A stretch of DNA of 64,000 nt from assembly GCA_037951105.1 (NCBI GenBank), contig JBAMJV010011235.1:46299-110298 (forward strand). The letters run 5' to 3'. Origin of the DNA: Echinarachnius parma (lineage: Eukaryota; Echinodermata; Echinoidea; Clypeasteroida; Echinarachniidae). The translations under genes were made by a program, and so were the position numbers. This document shows positions 22,108-34,979 of the stretch, in pieces. Below the pieces are notes generated by a model. It had not been told where the DNA came from, did not search any database, and saw only the letters and a list, made by a program, of their open reading frames with translations. Each line of letters opens with the position of its first letter. Position 1 is the first letter of the stretch.

Positions 22108-23430
22108 TGGTGTAATACGTGTGGTTTGCAGTTGCACCGTGTACAAGGAGGGGAATAGTGAGTCATGAGAAGGACTGTTTGGTATAATTTCTACGATAGT
22201 CATAAAAATGACTGTGGTAGTCCTTGAAAGGACTGTTGGTAGTCGTCAAAAGGACTTTTGGTATTCTTTCTTGAGCTTGTAGCTCTGATAAGAACTACGG
22301 CGCCGGTACAGTTATGCGGTTACAGTCGGTTATTCGGAAGGTTCGTTATTCCGAAGGTTCGTTATTCCGAGAGTTTGATATTCCTACAAACGAAATCGGG
22401 TTCGTTATACCGAACTTTCATTTACCCGGAAAAAAAAATCGGGTTCGTTATACCGAAGGTTCGTTATTCGGAAGGTTCGTTATTCCGAAGGTTCATTAGT
22501 CCGAAAATAAAATCGGTTCGTTATAATTTGTGTTTTGTTTATTTAATTTACAGCATGCATTACGCATACCCCTCCAACTTTCCCTCCCTTGGCCAGACCA
22601 ATCAAACATTTAAGTTTATTTGTATCTCTTTATATTTAATTATAGCATTATAACAAACCCAAATTCATTTTCCGATTAAAGACCCGATTTCATGTAGAAA
22701 TAGCGATCCTTCGGAAAAACGAACCCTCGGAATAATTGACCTTCGGAATAACGAACCTTCGTATTAACGAACCCGATTTCATTTAGCGACCCTTCGGAAT
22801 AACGAACCCTCGGAATAACGGACCTTCGTAATAACGAAACCGATTTGATTTTTGATTTTCTGAATAACGAACCTTCGTAATAACCAACCCGATTTTTTAT
22901 TTTCGGAATAACGAAGCTTCAGAATAACGAACATTCGGAATAATGTAACAATTGTTTGGGTTAACGAACCCTATTTCATTTTAGGATTAACGAACCCTCA
23001 GGTATACGAAATCTGCGTGTTCGGAATAACGAAACTTCGGAATAAAGTACCTTCGGAATAACGAACCTTCGGAAAAACGAAGCGCACCCGTTATTGCAAG
23101 GAGAGGGTTGGTGGTAGGAGGGGTTCGACGTTTCGAACAGGTTCGTTGTCACGTTCGTTGTCAGGTTTATATACTGTTCGTCCTCTGACGACGAAACGTC
23201 GAGCCCCTCCTACCACCAACCCTCTCTTTCAAAAACTATACCGGCGCTGTAGTTCTTATCAGAACTACAAGCTCAAGAACCGACAGAATACCAACAGTCC
23301 TTTTCCGGACTACCAACAGTCCTTGTTAGGACTATCATACTAATAATTCCAAAAAGTCCTTCTCAGGAATCACTAATCATCTCCTTATACATAGTGCAAG
23401 CGCAAACCACACGTATTAAACATTTATTGT
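22108..23430. mobile_element. Foldback element carrying a nested TTCG element
   Basis: Outer arms: 22108-22317 plus 23091-23137 against 23190-23430. They share TACGTGTGGTTTGC, GAGAAGGACT, AAGGACTGTTGGTA, GAGCTTGTAG and GATAAGAACTAC. The centre is a hairpin with about 36-bp arms (GGAGAGGGTTGGTGGTAGGA through GACGTTTCGA, 23100-23136) and a loop with GTTCGTTGTCA repeats. A short motif AAGGACTNTTNGTA repeats in each arm. Confidence 0.75.
22318..23090. mobile_element. TTCG-repeat foldback element, copy 2
   Basis: Same family as 12385-13803: left end GGTTACAGTCGGTTATTCGG, right end AACGAAGCGCACCCG, arms of TTCGTTATTCCGAAGG units, and shared internal TGCGTGTTCGGAATAAC. The flanks are TTATGC (left) and TTATTGC (right), an imperfect 6-7 bp duplication. 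The opposite arm of the surrounding hairpin preserves a site without the element. Confidence 0.75.
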
Positions 23431-23791
23431 TTGTAAATTATTTTGATTGAGTTTTAATGTCTTGTTGGATACACGAATAAATTTAATATAATTAAATTGA
23501 ACATGCATTTATATTGATTTATTAAAAGAAAATTCCTGGAAAATGTTTTGTAGCAGGATACAGCAACACATCTGAGTGTGGATCCTTCATTATATAAACT
23601 GATGCAAATGATTGCAAATACTGAAAAAAATCGAAATAATATCTCTCTGTCAACGTGAGTAGATGCACTCAGCGTGTACGTCTATGACAATATGTACCCC
23701 TAGCCATTCATAAAACATTTGTATGCCCTCTCCCTTCTACCCTCCCCATTATATTCCAATTGTAGTAGTGGTAGTAGTGCTGGAGTATGGT

Positions 23792-26180
23792 ACAGTCAAA
23801 CCTGCTAATGCGATCACCTGTCCATAGCGACCACCTACTCATAACGACCGATCTCCGGTCCTCCCCTGAAAAATCATGTGTTAATCCTAATAAGGCCGAG
23901 GTGGTCATCATGCCCCACCCCTCCCCCCCACCCCCCCCCCCCCCCCCGCTGCGATTTTTGTTATTGCTGCAAAACGCGGTAAGTACTTGGTGACTTTTTT
24001 CTTTTGGGTCATATTTTAAAACAAACATTTTGAAAATCGGACCTACCGTTACAAAGTCACGTGACCGTTAGTCTATGCATGTCAGCCCGAAAATCGCTCA
24101 AATTCGTGATTTGTGTACAAAACATATGGAAATATCAGTTATCGTAAAAGGAGGTATATAATTGGTTATTTGTATTGTTTACATTTTATTTGTTTGTTTT
24201 GGGGGTTAAAAATAGTTGGATTATAGTTTGAAATAAAACAACAAAAACAATAAAATACATAAGTTAAAAAACAACGAAATAGATAAGAAATTCTAAAAAC
24301 AATAGAAAACATAAGGAACATACGACTCTTCCAGATTTTTTTGTCGGATTATTATTCCAAATGCTCTACAGAATATAGTGAAAACCAGAGTTTAATTGTA
24401 AGGAATATATGATTTATGGATAAAAATATGAATTTATCACCATAATTATGTGACTCTCTTTCCTCAAACCCACACAAAGCCGCCAGATATCTTTGTGAGC
24501 TATGAGCCAAAATGTGTGAATCATGCTAAAAAAATTAAAAACAAATTGAACTTTACTTTTCCTGGAAATATAATCTTTCATCTGTCGACTGTCAAAATAT
24601 GGAGTCTTAAAACAAAGCCAAAGTTGAGTTATAAACAGTTTTCTAGACCATGTTTTTTTCCATTAAAAAAAAGATCAAAAATCTGTTTGCAGAACGCTGC
24701 GAGACAATAGCCCTTCGGTCAGCTCACAGCTCTACGACCAGCCGTACTATGGCCGAGATTCGCACGCGATCGCTGAACGCGGCCTGTGATTGGCTAATCA
24801 CATACCGGTTCCAGGTCAAAGTTTAGCTTTCTTTGGATCCTGTTTCATGCATTAAGCTCCCTTGTACTTCACCTTCACAAGGGGTACGATGAAAATTCCT
24901 TCGCACTGCGCGCCTGAGTGATCCTCATCTTTAGAGGCTGTTTTCTCCTTATTCTGTTAAACTAGACTTGCTCACTCTCCTACCTTTAATCGATTTTTTG
25001 AATAGGTTATGATGGTCCAAATTTGTTAAGATTTATATCATATTAAAGCGTATCATATTAAAGAGTATACTCTTTCAAAATATGTAAAAAAAAGTCCAAA
25101 CTCATTATGGTCAACTTTTTGTGGGTTTGACGGGACTAGGTCACATATTTGCATGAATTACCATAAATATGCAAATGAATCAATTTTTAAAAAACTTGTG
25201 ATTTACCATTGTATTCCTTACACTTTACTTATCATGCGTGGAAGTTTTCACGGCGATCGACCGCTCCGCGGCCGAGATCTTAACCCTAAAAAGGCCGGGC
25301 TATTTGAGGTCTTCCTACGGCCGAGGGGGGGGGGGGGCATTATGCCCCCCCCCCCCTCCCCCCCCCCCCCCCCCCCCAAAGATCTCGGCCGCGGAGCGGC
25401 CGATCGTTGTGAAAATGTGCACGCATGATAAGTGAAGCATATAGAGTACAATGGTAATTTTTAATTTTTTGGAGAAATTCATTTATTTGCATATTTAAGG
25501 TAATTTATGCGAATAAGCCATGAAATTCATATTTTACCCATAAATCATATATTCTTCATAATTAAACTCTGGTTTTCACTACATATATTCTTTAGAGCAT
25601 TTGAAATAATAATACAGCAAACAAATTTGGAAGAGCCAAGTTCTTCCTTATGTTTTCTATTGTTTTGAAAATTTATTATGTATTTCTTTGTTGTACTTTA
25701 TTGTTTTTGTTGTTTATTTTATTTCTAACTATAATTGAACTATTTCAAACCCTAAAACGAACATATAAAATGAAAACAACACCAAATAACCAATGATATA
25801 GCTCATTTTACGAAAATTTTCCATAATTATGTTTTGTACACAAATTACGAAATTGAGCGATTTTCTGGCTGATATGCATAGACAAAAGGTCATGTGACTT
25901 TGTAACGGTAGGTCCGATTTTCAAAATGTTTGTTTTAAAATGTGCGCAAGATCCAAAAGACAAAAGTCACCAAGCAGCGGCGCGTCATCTTACGGAGGGG
26001 GCCATTATGGCCCAGCCCCCCGGCGTTATTAGGGTAAAGGGGGGCCACAATGACCCCCCTCCCCCACCCCCTCCCCCCCCCCCCCCCCCCCACCCCCGGC
26101 CGTAGGAAGAGATCAATTAGTAGCCCGGCCTTTTTAGGTGTTTTTAGGGTTAAGCGACCCGCGTAATGCAACAACATGCC
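23792..26180. mobile_element. pogo/Tigger-like end interrupted by MITEs
   Basis: CAGTCAAACCTGCTAATGCG preceded by TA (23790-23791) resembles pogo/Tigger termini (CAGTCAAACCTC...). Matching body words (GCGACCACC) resume at 26154-26180 after the TTAA-flanked insertion. The right TIR is absent; the giant foldback element starts there. No transposase is present. Confidence 0.45.
23881..26153. mobile_element. Head-to-head piggyBac-like MITE pair
   Basis: TTAA at 23881-23884 and 26150-26153 flank a palindromic complex inserted in the Tigger-like sequence (TGTG|TTAA ... TTAA|GCGACC). The left copy starts TTAATCCTAATAAGGCCG. The right copy is a complete 874-bp unit (25280-26153) with termini TTAACCCTAAAAAGGCCGGG and an inverted right end. 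Arms about 23950-24445 and 25490-26000 are inverted copies. G and C tracts lie just inside each terminus. The middle (24450-25140) is unrelated sequence. CCCT-start termini and TTAA fit piggyBac. Confidence 0.65.
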
Positions 26181-27953
26181 TAACGCGACCACCCAGCTAG
26201 CCACCTGACGTCGTGCCGATGTCATAAGTTGTTGGCCGGATGTCTGCTTATCGCGGTTGGCTCGAGGTTAAAATGTACGCCAGCCTAACATCGTCACTAC
26301 GTCATTTTTGTGATATATTGGCATAACGTCATTATCCGACAATGGCCCAACATCATCTCATGACATTGGATTAACATAACATTATGATGTCAGCTCGAGG
26401 TTAAAATATCCGCTAGCCCAACATTGTCACGACATCATTCTGTGATGTTGGCCCAACGTCAATTTCCACCAATGGCCCAATAAAAATCGATTAGACATGA
26501 ATATGACATCTCAATGATGTCGCCATAGCGATACCCTGCCGATGTCAGCCTCTGGCAGCTATGAACCAAGTCGGCAAATGGTCGTAAAATTGATGTTGCG
26601 CCAATGTCAATAGTTCGACATAAATTTGACATCTCATAAATGACGTCGGGCTAATATCGCGCCGATGTTGGAACTGGTATCAATTTAAGAGATCGGTAAA
26701 TGGTTGAGAAAGTAATTTCGGGACAATGTTATTAATTGGACATCAATATGATATCTACAATATGATGTCAGGCCGATATCCCGCCGACGTTAGAACATTC
26801 AGCAATGAAAGAACTCGGCAAATGGTCATAAAATTGATGTTCCGTTGATGTCAATAGTCCAACATGAATATGACATCTCATGAATGACGTCGGGCCAATA
26901 TCGCCCGATGTTGGAACTGATAGCAATTAAGGAGGTCGGTAAATGGTTGCAAACTTGATGTTGTGCCGAGGTCAATGATTAGACATAAATATGACATCTC
27001 CATGATGACGCCATAGCGATATCATGCCGATGTCAGCCTCTGGCAGCTATGAAACAAGTCGGCAAATGGTCATAAAACTGATGTTGCGCCAATGTCAATA
27101 GTCCGATATGAATATGACATATCATAAATGACGACTAATTATGTATGCATGGTGTACGTATTACGAACTCGTGTGGGAGGGATTCAAAGTTTGACAAAAA
27201 GTTGATATTTGTCTGTTAATCAGGCACTTTTACCAATACCTATTATATACTCACTTTCCCCAAATTCCTTAGAAGGACAACGGAATAACCCTGTTTGCCA
27301 CCTGACATTGTGACAACGTTGGGCCGATGTAAAATGTCCGCCAGCCCAACATCAGCGCGGCGGTTTTTTTTTTAATGCTGACCCAACGTCATTTTGCGAT
27401 TTCGGCCCAACATCAATTATTGACAATGGCCCAATGTCAGTTCTAACGTATGCCCAACGTCGATTCCTGACGTTGAGAACACATCAAGTTCTGACGTTGG
27501 CCCGACGTTAAAATGTCCGCCAGCCCAACATCGTAACCACGTCATTTTGTGATATTGGCCTAACGTCAATTTCTGACCATGGCCCAACATCAACTCATGA
27601 CATTGGCCCAACATAACATTATGATGTGGGCTCGAGGTTAAAATGTCCGCTAGCCAAACATTGTCACAACATCATTCTGTGATGTTAAGCCAATGTCAAT
27701 TTCTGACAATGGCCCAACACCGAATCCTGACATAGGAAAGATATATACAATTCTGATGTGGGTTCAGCGTTAAAATGTCCGCCAGCCCAACATTGGCCCA
27801 ATGTCATTTTGTGATGTTGGCTTACCATTAATTGTTGGCACTGGCCCAATGTCAGTTACCCAACAGAGGGCCAACATCAAATTCTGACGTTGGCCCGACA
27901 TTAAAATGTCCGCCACACCGACATTAACCCAATGTTATTAATTTAACCTCAAT

Positions 27954-28922
27954 ACGTGACTTCGCAGTTGTTGCGATCGCGAAGGTCACGTGATAAAAAT
28001 ATAGTACGCTCGGATCGACGAACGACCTAGCAGACGACGTTTTGTATATAAAGTCAATGTACCCATCACTTTCTGGCATGACATCGAAAGCTAAATGAAG
28101 ATATAATTCATGAATATCAACTCTATGGACATTTTGATTGCCTACATATATCGAGAACAATATACATTTTCAGATTATTCAAGGAATACGATCGTTTGTT
28201 TAAAATTCAAGGATACAACTCGAGTTAATTGACAAAAATGACTCTCGATCCTTTCTTATTGCACGCATGCCTGCCGCACCGTACATTGCACGCGCACGTT
28301 GGTTTCGTGTTTCGTATAACCGCAGAACGAAATCAAGAACCCGATCAAACCCAAATTTAACGACTAAGTATTCATTTCTGACAAACTTGATATGATTTCC
28401 CCTAAGTATGGAATATCTAAAATACATTTCAATGATTTTCCATACAAAGACAATTCTTACCCTTCATTTGAGACTGTATTAATTTGTTGCAGTTTCCCGA
28501 GCGAAACATCGCCGGCCCGGCCCGGGTACATGTACGCACATAATATGCAGACAGTGCTTGAACCGCATACAGCTTGATTGCATGCAATGCAGTGCGCCGC
28601 GAGCCGTGTGATTATAAGTGGCATTCGAGTTTCGAAATATTTTCATCAAAACTCAGTTTGTGGCATTTCAATGTGACAGTAATTATCGTATTTGTTGGAA
28701 ATGTTAGACAGATGTTGTTCTCTTTGTATAATTAGCACTGAAAGTGTCATGAAATTAATATTTATGAATAAATATCTTCATTTAGTGTTGGATGTCATGC
28801 CAGAAAGTAAAGGGTACATTGACTTTATACACAAAACGTCGTCTGCTAGGTCGTTCGTCGATCCGAGCGTACTATATTTTTATCACGTGACCTTCGCGAT
28901 CGCAACAACTGCGAAGTCACGT
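27954..28922. mobile_element. MITE with about 165-bp TIRs and AT duplication
   Basis: TIRs ACGTGACTTCGCAGTTGTTG (then CGATCGCGAAGGTCACGTGA) and inverse, continuing through AACGACCTAGCAGACGACGT and TTTCTGGCATGACATC. The flanks CCTCAAT and ATATGACA rebuild the common type II repeat text CCTCAATATGACA if AT is the duplication. A 2-bp AT duplication is known for ISL2EU-type elements, but that is only suggestive. The interior has no coding region. Confidence 0.8.
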
Positions 28923-30818
28923 ATATGACATTTAAATTATGACGTCACACCGATATCCTGCCGATGTCAGAATTAGCAGCAATAAAACAAGTCGGCAAAT
29001 AGTCATCGAATCAATGTTGCACCAATGTCAATACTCCAAAATGAATATGACATGTCAAATATGCCGTCGGGCTAATATCGCGCAAATATCGGAACTGGTA
29101 GCAATATAGAAGGTAGGAAACAGGTTGTAAAAATTATGTCGGGCCAATGTCATTACTCCGATATAAATATAAGACCCCAAATATAATGTCGGTCCGATAT
29201 TGTGCCGATGTTAGAACTTGTTAGCAATTTAAGAATTCTGTAAATGGTGTTTAGTTTGATGTCAGCCCGATGTAATTTATTAGACATCTGTGCTATGACG
29301 GCAAACATATATTCCGTCGAAGACAGAACCTTCAGCAACGGAACAAGTCGGCAAATTGTAAAATTAGTGTCGTGTCATTAATCCGTCATAAATATGACAA
29401 AATAATGGTCTTAAAATTGATGTTGCGCCGATGTCAATAGTCATACATGAATATGACATCTCATAAATGACGTCGGGCTAATTTCGCGCCGATGTTGGAA
29501 CTGGTAGCAATTAGAGAGGTCGGTAAATGGTTGTGAAATTGATGTCTGGTTATTAAGGAGAAAAAAATATGAAATATCAATTCTGACGTCGAACCGAAAT
29601 CCTGCCGATGTCAGAATGGGCAACAATGAATCAACTCGGCTTATAGTCATTAAGTTGATGTTGAGCCGATGTCAATAATCCGACATGAATATGACATGTG
29701 CTATGTGACGTCGTGCTAATATCGCGCCGATGTCGGAAATGATGGCAATTTACGAGGTCGGTAAATGGTAGTAAAATATCGGTCCAATGTTATTAATTAG
29801 ACATCAGTGTGACCTCTTTAATATGATGTCAAGCCGATGTAAGAACTTGCAGCAATGACACAACTCGGCAAATGTTCATTAAATTGATGTTGTGGCGACG
29901 TCAATGATTAGACATAAATATGACATCTCAATGATGACGCCATAGCGATATCATGCCGATGTCAGAACTGACAGCATGAAACAAGCTGGCAAAATGGTCG
30001 CCAGTTCCGTCATCGGTACAACATTGACCCAACGTCATATTTGAGCTGTCATATTTATGTATATTTAATAACATATTCCCAACATCAATTTTACAATCTT
30101 TGACCAACCTCTTAATTTGCTACCAGTTCCAACATCGGCGCGATATTAGCCCGACGTCATATTTGAGATCTCTTATTCATGTCGGATTAATGACATGGGC
30201 ACGACATTAATTTAATGAACATTTGCCGACTTGTTCCATTTTTTGACATCGACAGGATAACGGTTTGACGTCATATTTCAGATGTCTAATTAATTACATC
30301 GGCCCGACATCAAATTAACAACCATTTGTTATAACGACCTCTTAATTTGCTAGAGCTCTATCATCGGCGCTCTGTCGAACCGACGCCATATTTTAGATGT
30401 CATATTTATGACGGATTAATGGCAGGACATTAATTTTACCATTTGCCGACTTGTTTCGTTGCTGAAGGTTCTGTCTTGGACGGAATATATGTTTGCTGTC
30501 ACAGTATAGATGTCTAATAAATTACATCGGGCTAACATCAAACTAAACACCATTTACAGAACTACTAAATTGCTAACAAGTTCTAACATCGGCACAATAT
30601 CGGACCGATATCAAAACTGGGGTCTCATATATTCATGTCGCAGTATTGACATGGGCGCAACATCGATTTGATGACCATTTGCCTACTTGTTTTATTGCTG
30701 CCAATTCTGACATCGGCAAGATATCGGTGTGACGATATAATTGAGATATCATATTGAGGTCCAATTAAAAACATTGGCCCGACATCAATTTCAAAACCAT
30801 GTACCGACCTCTTAATTT

Positions 30819-30855
30819 CAATTCAATTTCAATTTCAATTTATTCTTGCTTCCAT
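30819..30855 (-). mobile_element. Ultra-short LINE/SINE tail insertion
   Basis: AATTCAATTTCAATTTCAAT and TTATTCTTGCTTCCAT interrupt a type II repeat whose usual text is CCTCTTAAATTGCTACCAG. CTTAATTT and CTTAAATT flank it as an imperfect target duplication. On the minus strand it reads as the final bases of a CR1/L2-type element (GCAAGAATAAATTGAAATTG). Confidence 0.45.
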
Positions 30856-32327
30856 CTTAAATTGCTACCAGATCCAACATCATCACAATATCGGACTGAC
30901 GTCTTAATAGAGATGTCATATTTATGTAGGAGTAATGACATCCACCCGACATCTATTTAACAACCTTTCACCGACCTTTAAAATTGCTATAAATTCCGAC
31001 ATCTGTGCGGTATAGGCCAAAAGTTGTATTTGAGTTGTCATATTTATGTTTAATTAATAACATTTGCCCAACATAAATTTCACAATGTTTTACCGACCTC
31101 TTAAATTATTACCAGTTCTAACATCGGGGCGATAGAAGGCCGATTTTATATTTGAGATGTCATATTCATGTCGAATTATTGATATCGGCACAACATCCAT
31201 TTAATGACTATTACATGATTAGTTACATTGGTGCCATGTATGACATCGGCAGGATATCGCTTTGGCGTCATAATTGAGATGTCATATGGATGTCCAATAA
31301 AAAAAAAACATTCGTCCGACATCAATGTTACAACCATTTACCGACCTCTTTAATTGCTACCAGTTCCAACATCGGCGCGAAATTATCCCGACGTCATATT
31401 GAAGATGACATATTTATGTCAGAATATTGACATCGGCTGAACATCGATTTCATGACTATTTGCCGACTTGTGTCATTGCTGCCAATTCTGACATCGGCGC
31501 GATATCGGCTTGACGTCATATTTGTGATGTCATATTGATGCCCAATTAATAACATCCGTCCGACACCTCTTAAAATGATATATTCCGACTTCGGTACAAC
31601 ATTGGCCCAACGTCATATTCATATTGGTTTATTGACATCGGCCCAACATTAATATTACAACAGTCTATCGAGCTCTTAAATTGGTATCAGTTTCGGCATT
31701 GGTGCGATTTTAGCGCGACGTTTTATATGAGACGTATTTTTTCGTTAGCTTAATGACATCAGCACGACATTCAACTACAACCATTTTCCGACTTATTTAA
31801 TTTCCGAAACCTCGAACTTAAATTCGACGTTGGCGAAATGTTGGCGCGACGTCTGTTTGCCGACCACGATCTTGCCGACGACCTGCCGACACCGGTCCGA
31901 TGTCAGTCAGCTAGCTGGGTACTTATAATATTTTTGTTAACTTGCTTTGAGAATCTATAATGAATTGAATTTCGTTTAATCGATTACAAACATTAGTAAT
32001 TCAAAAGTAAAGAAAAAAAGTATTGCTATCGGGCAATTCATGATCGATTATAAGCGATCGTAAGTGAAATAAAAAATTTCGATTTTTGGAATCATTTTTA
32101 TTAAAAAAATATACTTTTGTCATTTCCTTGCTGCTGAATATAATTTATAAAGATATATAAGAATATAAATAACACATGTAAATAGTGTTATGAATATGAT
32201 TTGAAGGTGGATTATTTCAGATTCAACGTTCTGAAATTACTAACCATTACAAAACATACATGTTAAGAAGGGGTGTATATATATATTATACCGATTGCGA
32301 CCTGTGTTTGTAGGACGATAGGATGAT

Positions 32328-33680
32328 AGCCCAGCTAGCCACCTGACGTCATGCCAACGTTGGGCCGATGTCATTTTCGTTGTAAGGGGACGTTGGGCCA
32401 ACATGCGACATGCGACGTATGTCCGCCAGCCTAACATTAGCTCGGCGTCTTTTTTTAATGCTGGTCCAACCTCATTTAGCGATTTCGGCCCAATTATTGA
32501 CAATGGCCCAATGTCAGTTCTAACGTAGGCCCAACATCGATTCCTGACGTTGAGAGAACATCAAGTTTTGACGTCGGCCCGACGTTAAAATGTCCGCCAG
32601 CCCAACATCATCACTACGTCATTTTGTGATATTGGCATAACGTCAATTTCCGACAATGGTCCAACATCAACTCATGACATTGGACCAACATAGCAATATG
32701 ATGTCGGCTCGAGGTTAAAATGTCCGCCAGCCCAACATTGTCCCAACATCATTTTGTGTTGTCGGGCAAATGTCAATTTCCGACAATGGCCCAACACCGA
32801 ATCCTGACATAGGACAGATATCAAATTCTGATGTGGGCTCGACGTTAAAATGTCCGCAAGCCCAACATCGTCACTACGTCATTTTGTGATATTGGCATAA
32901 CGTCAATTTCCGACAATGGCCCAACATCAACTCATGAGATTGGACCAACATAGCAATATGATGTCGGCTCGAGGTTAAAATGTCCGCTAGCCCAACATTG
33001 TCAAGACATCATTTTGTGATGTCGAGCGAATGTCAATTTCCGACAATGGCCCAATACCGAATCCTGATATAGGAAAGATATCAAATTCTGATGTGGGCTC
33101 GACGTTAAAATGTCCGCAGGCCCAACATTGTCCCAACATCATTTTGTGATGTCGGGCAAATGTAAATTTCCCACAATGGCCCAACACCGAATCCTGACAT
33201 AGGACAGATACCAAATCCTGATGTGGGCTCGACGTCATATTGTCCGCCAGCCCAACATCGTCACTACGTCATTTTGTGATATTGGCATAACGTCAATTTC
33301 CAACAATGGCCCAACATCAACTCATGACATTGGACCAACATAACATTATGATGTCGGCTCGAGGTTAAAATGTCCGCTAGCCCAACATTGTCACGACATC
33401 ATTCTATGATGTTGGTCCAACGTCAATTTCCACCAATGGCCCAATATCAAATCCTGACGTTGGGCCAACATCAAATTATGACGTTGGCCAGACATTAAAA
33501 TGTCCGCCAGCCCGACATTAGACCAACGTTATTTTTTATTGTTGGCCCAACATCAAATCTTGACGTTCGCCCGACGTTTGAATGTCCGCTAACCCAACAT
33601 TGGCCCAACGTCATTTTCTGATGCTGGACCAACATCAAAATTTGACAATGGCCCAATGTCAAATGGCCAATGTAGGACCA
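32328..33680. repeat. Type I array, about 130-bp monomer
   Basis: Centre of the giant element. AAAATGTCCGC(C/T/A)AGCCCAACAT recurs near 32587, 32717, 32846, 32978, 33106, 33238 and 33367. Variants repeat every third monomer (ATGTGGGCTCGACGT near 32830 and 33221), a higher-order repeat of about 390 bp. The array starts with a terminus copy CCCAGCTAGCCACCTGACGT (32328). TTGGGCCAA-like words make monomers partly self-complementary. Confidence 0.8.
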
Positions 33681-34404
33681 ACATCAAAAACGAAAAAAGA
33701 AATTGGAAAATATGCATAGATTCCACGTCCGATCCATGCATTTTGTGTAACCTTTACACACATTCATTCATAAATCATATAATTCTATTCTATAAATATC
33801 CTATTCCTATACCTATTGCCTACTCCTAAACCTATCATCCTTTCGTCCTACAAACATAGGACGCAATCGGTACATTATATATACACCTCTTCTTAGCATG
33901 TATGTTTTGTAATAGTTAGTATTTGTAGAGCGTTGAATCTAAAATTATCCACCTTCAAATCATATTCATAACACTATTTAAGTTGTGATTTATATTCTTA
34001 TATATTCTTCTAAATTATATACAGCAGCATGGACATGACAAAAGTATATTTTTTTATATAAATAATTCCAAAAATCGAACGTTTTCAATTCATTTACGAT
34101 CGCTTATAATCGATCATGAATTTCCCGATAGCAATACTTCTTATTTTTTTTTACTTTTGAATTACTAATGTTTGTAATCGATTACGAAATTCAATTCAGT
34201 ATAGATTCTCAAAGTAACAAAAATATAAGTACCCAGCTAGCTAACTGACGTCGGACCGGTGTCGGCAGGTTGTCGGCAAGATCGCGATCGGCAAACAGAC
34301 GTCGCGCCATTATTTCGCCAACGTTGAATTTAAGTTGGAGGTTTTGGAAATGAAATAAGACGGACAATGGTCAATGGTTGTAGTTGAATGTCGTGCCGAT
34401 GCCA

Positions 34405-34979
34405 TTAAAGGGGAATTCCACCCCAGAAATGTGATGTTTGCATAGAAAATGAGGTGAATGTGAAGAACCATGATCGAAAACTCTGAGCCAAAACGGTAGA
34501 GCAATAAAAAAAAAAGTTATGACAGGATGAACTTTGCTCCGATTATTAGTATCTTTTGCAATTGCTATCGATCGTGACGTCACTTGCGAGCTGCAGCCAT
34601 TTTGACTTCTACATGGAAATTTTACAAAATTAAAATTTTCTTCATAACAAAGCAAATTTATGAGCTTACAAATTCCAATGAGGTTGGCCCATCGATATTC
34701 TTCTATGAATTCTTGAAAACAAGCAGAGAAAAATTAATACTTAGCAACGAAAATGAGAAATAAGTGTATTTTCATGTACTAAAGCCATACGTCGAGTTGC
34801 TCGTGAATGATGTTGCATATGGCGGTAATTTTGAAACGATCGCTCATTACTACATGATGTTCAAATAGGTATAACTCCCATTTTTCTTGTCCTATTTTTA
34901 TCAATTTTCACAAATTAATCCTCTTGTTCTTCTTATTCAAATTACGTATGGTTTAATCAGGCCCGGAATACCCCTTTAA
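34405..34979. mobile_element. Kolobok/T2-like MITE, family 2
   Basis: Ends TTAAAGGGGAATTCCACCCC and (inverse of right end) TTAAAGGGGTATTCCGGGCC, with TTAA at 34405-34408 and 34976-34979. The mirror arm of the giant element (near 31740) has the same host text without it (inverse GATGTCATTAAGCTAACG), proving a single TTAA at the empty site. No coding potential. Confidence 0.85.
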
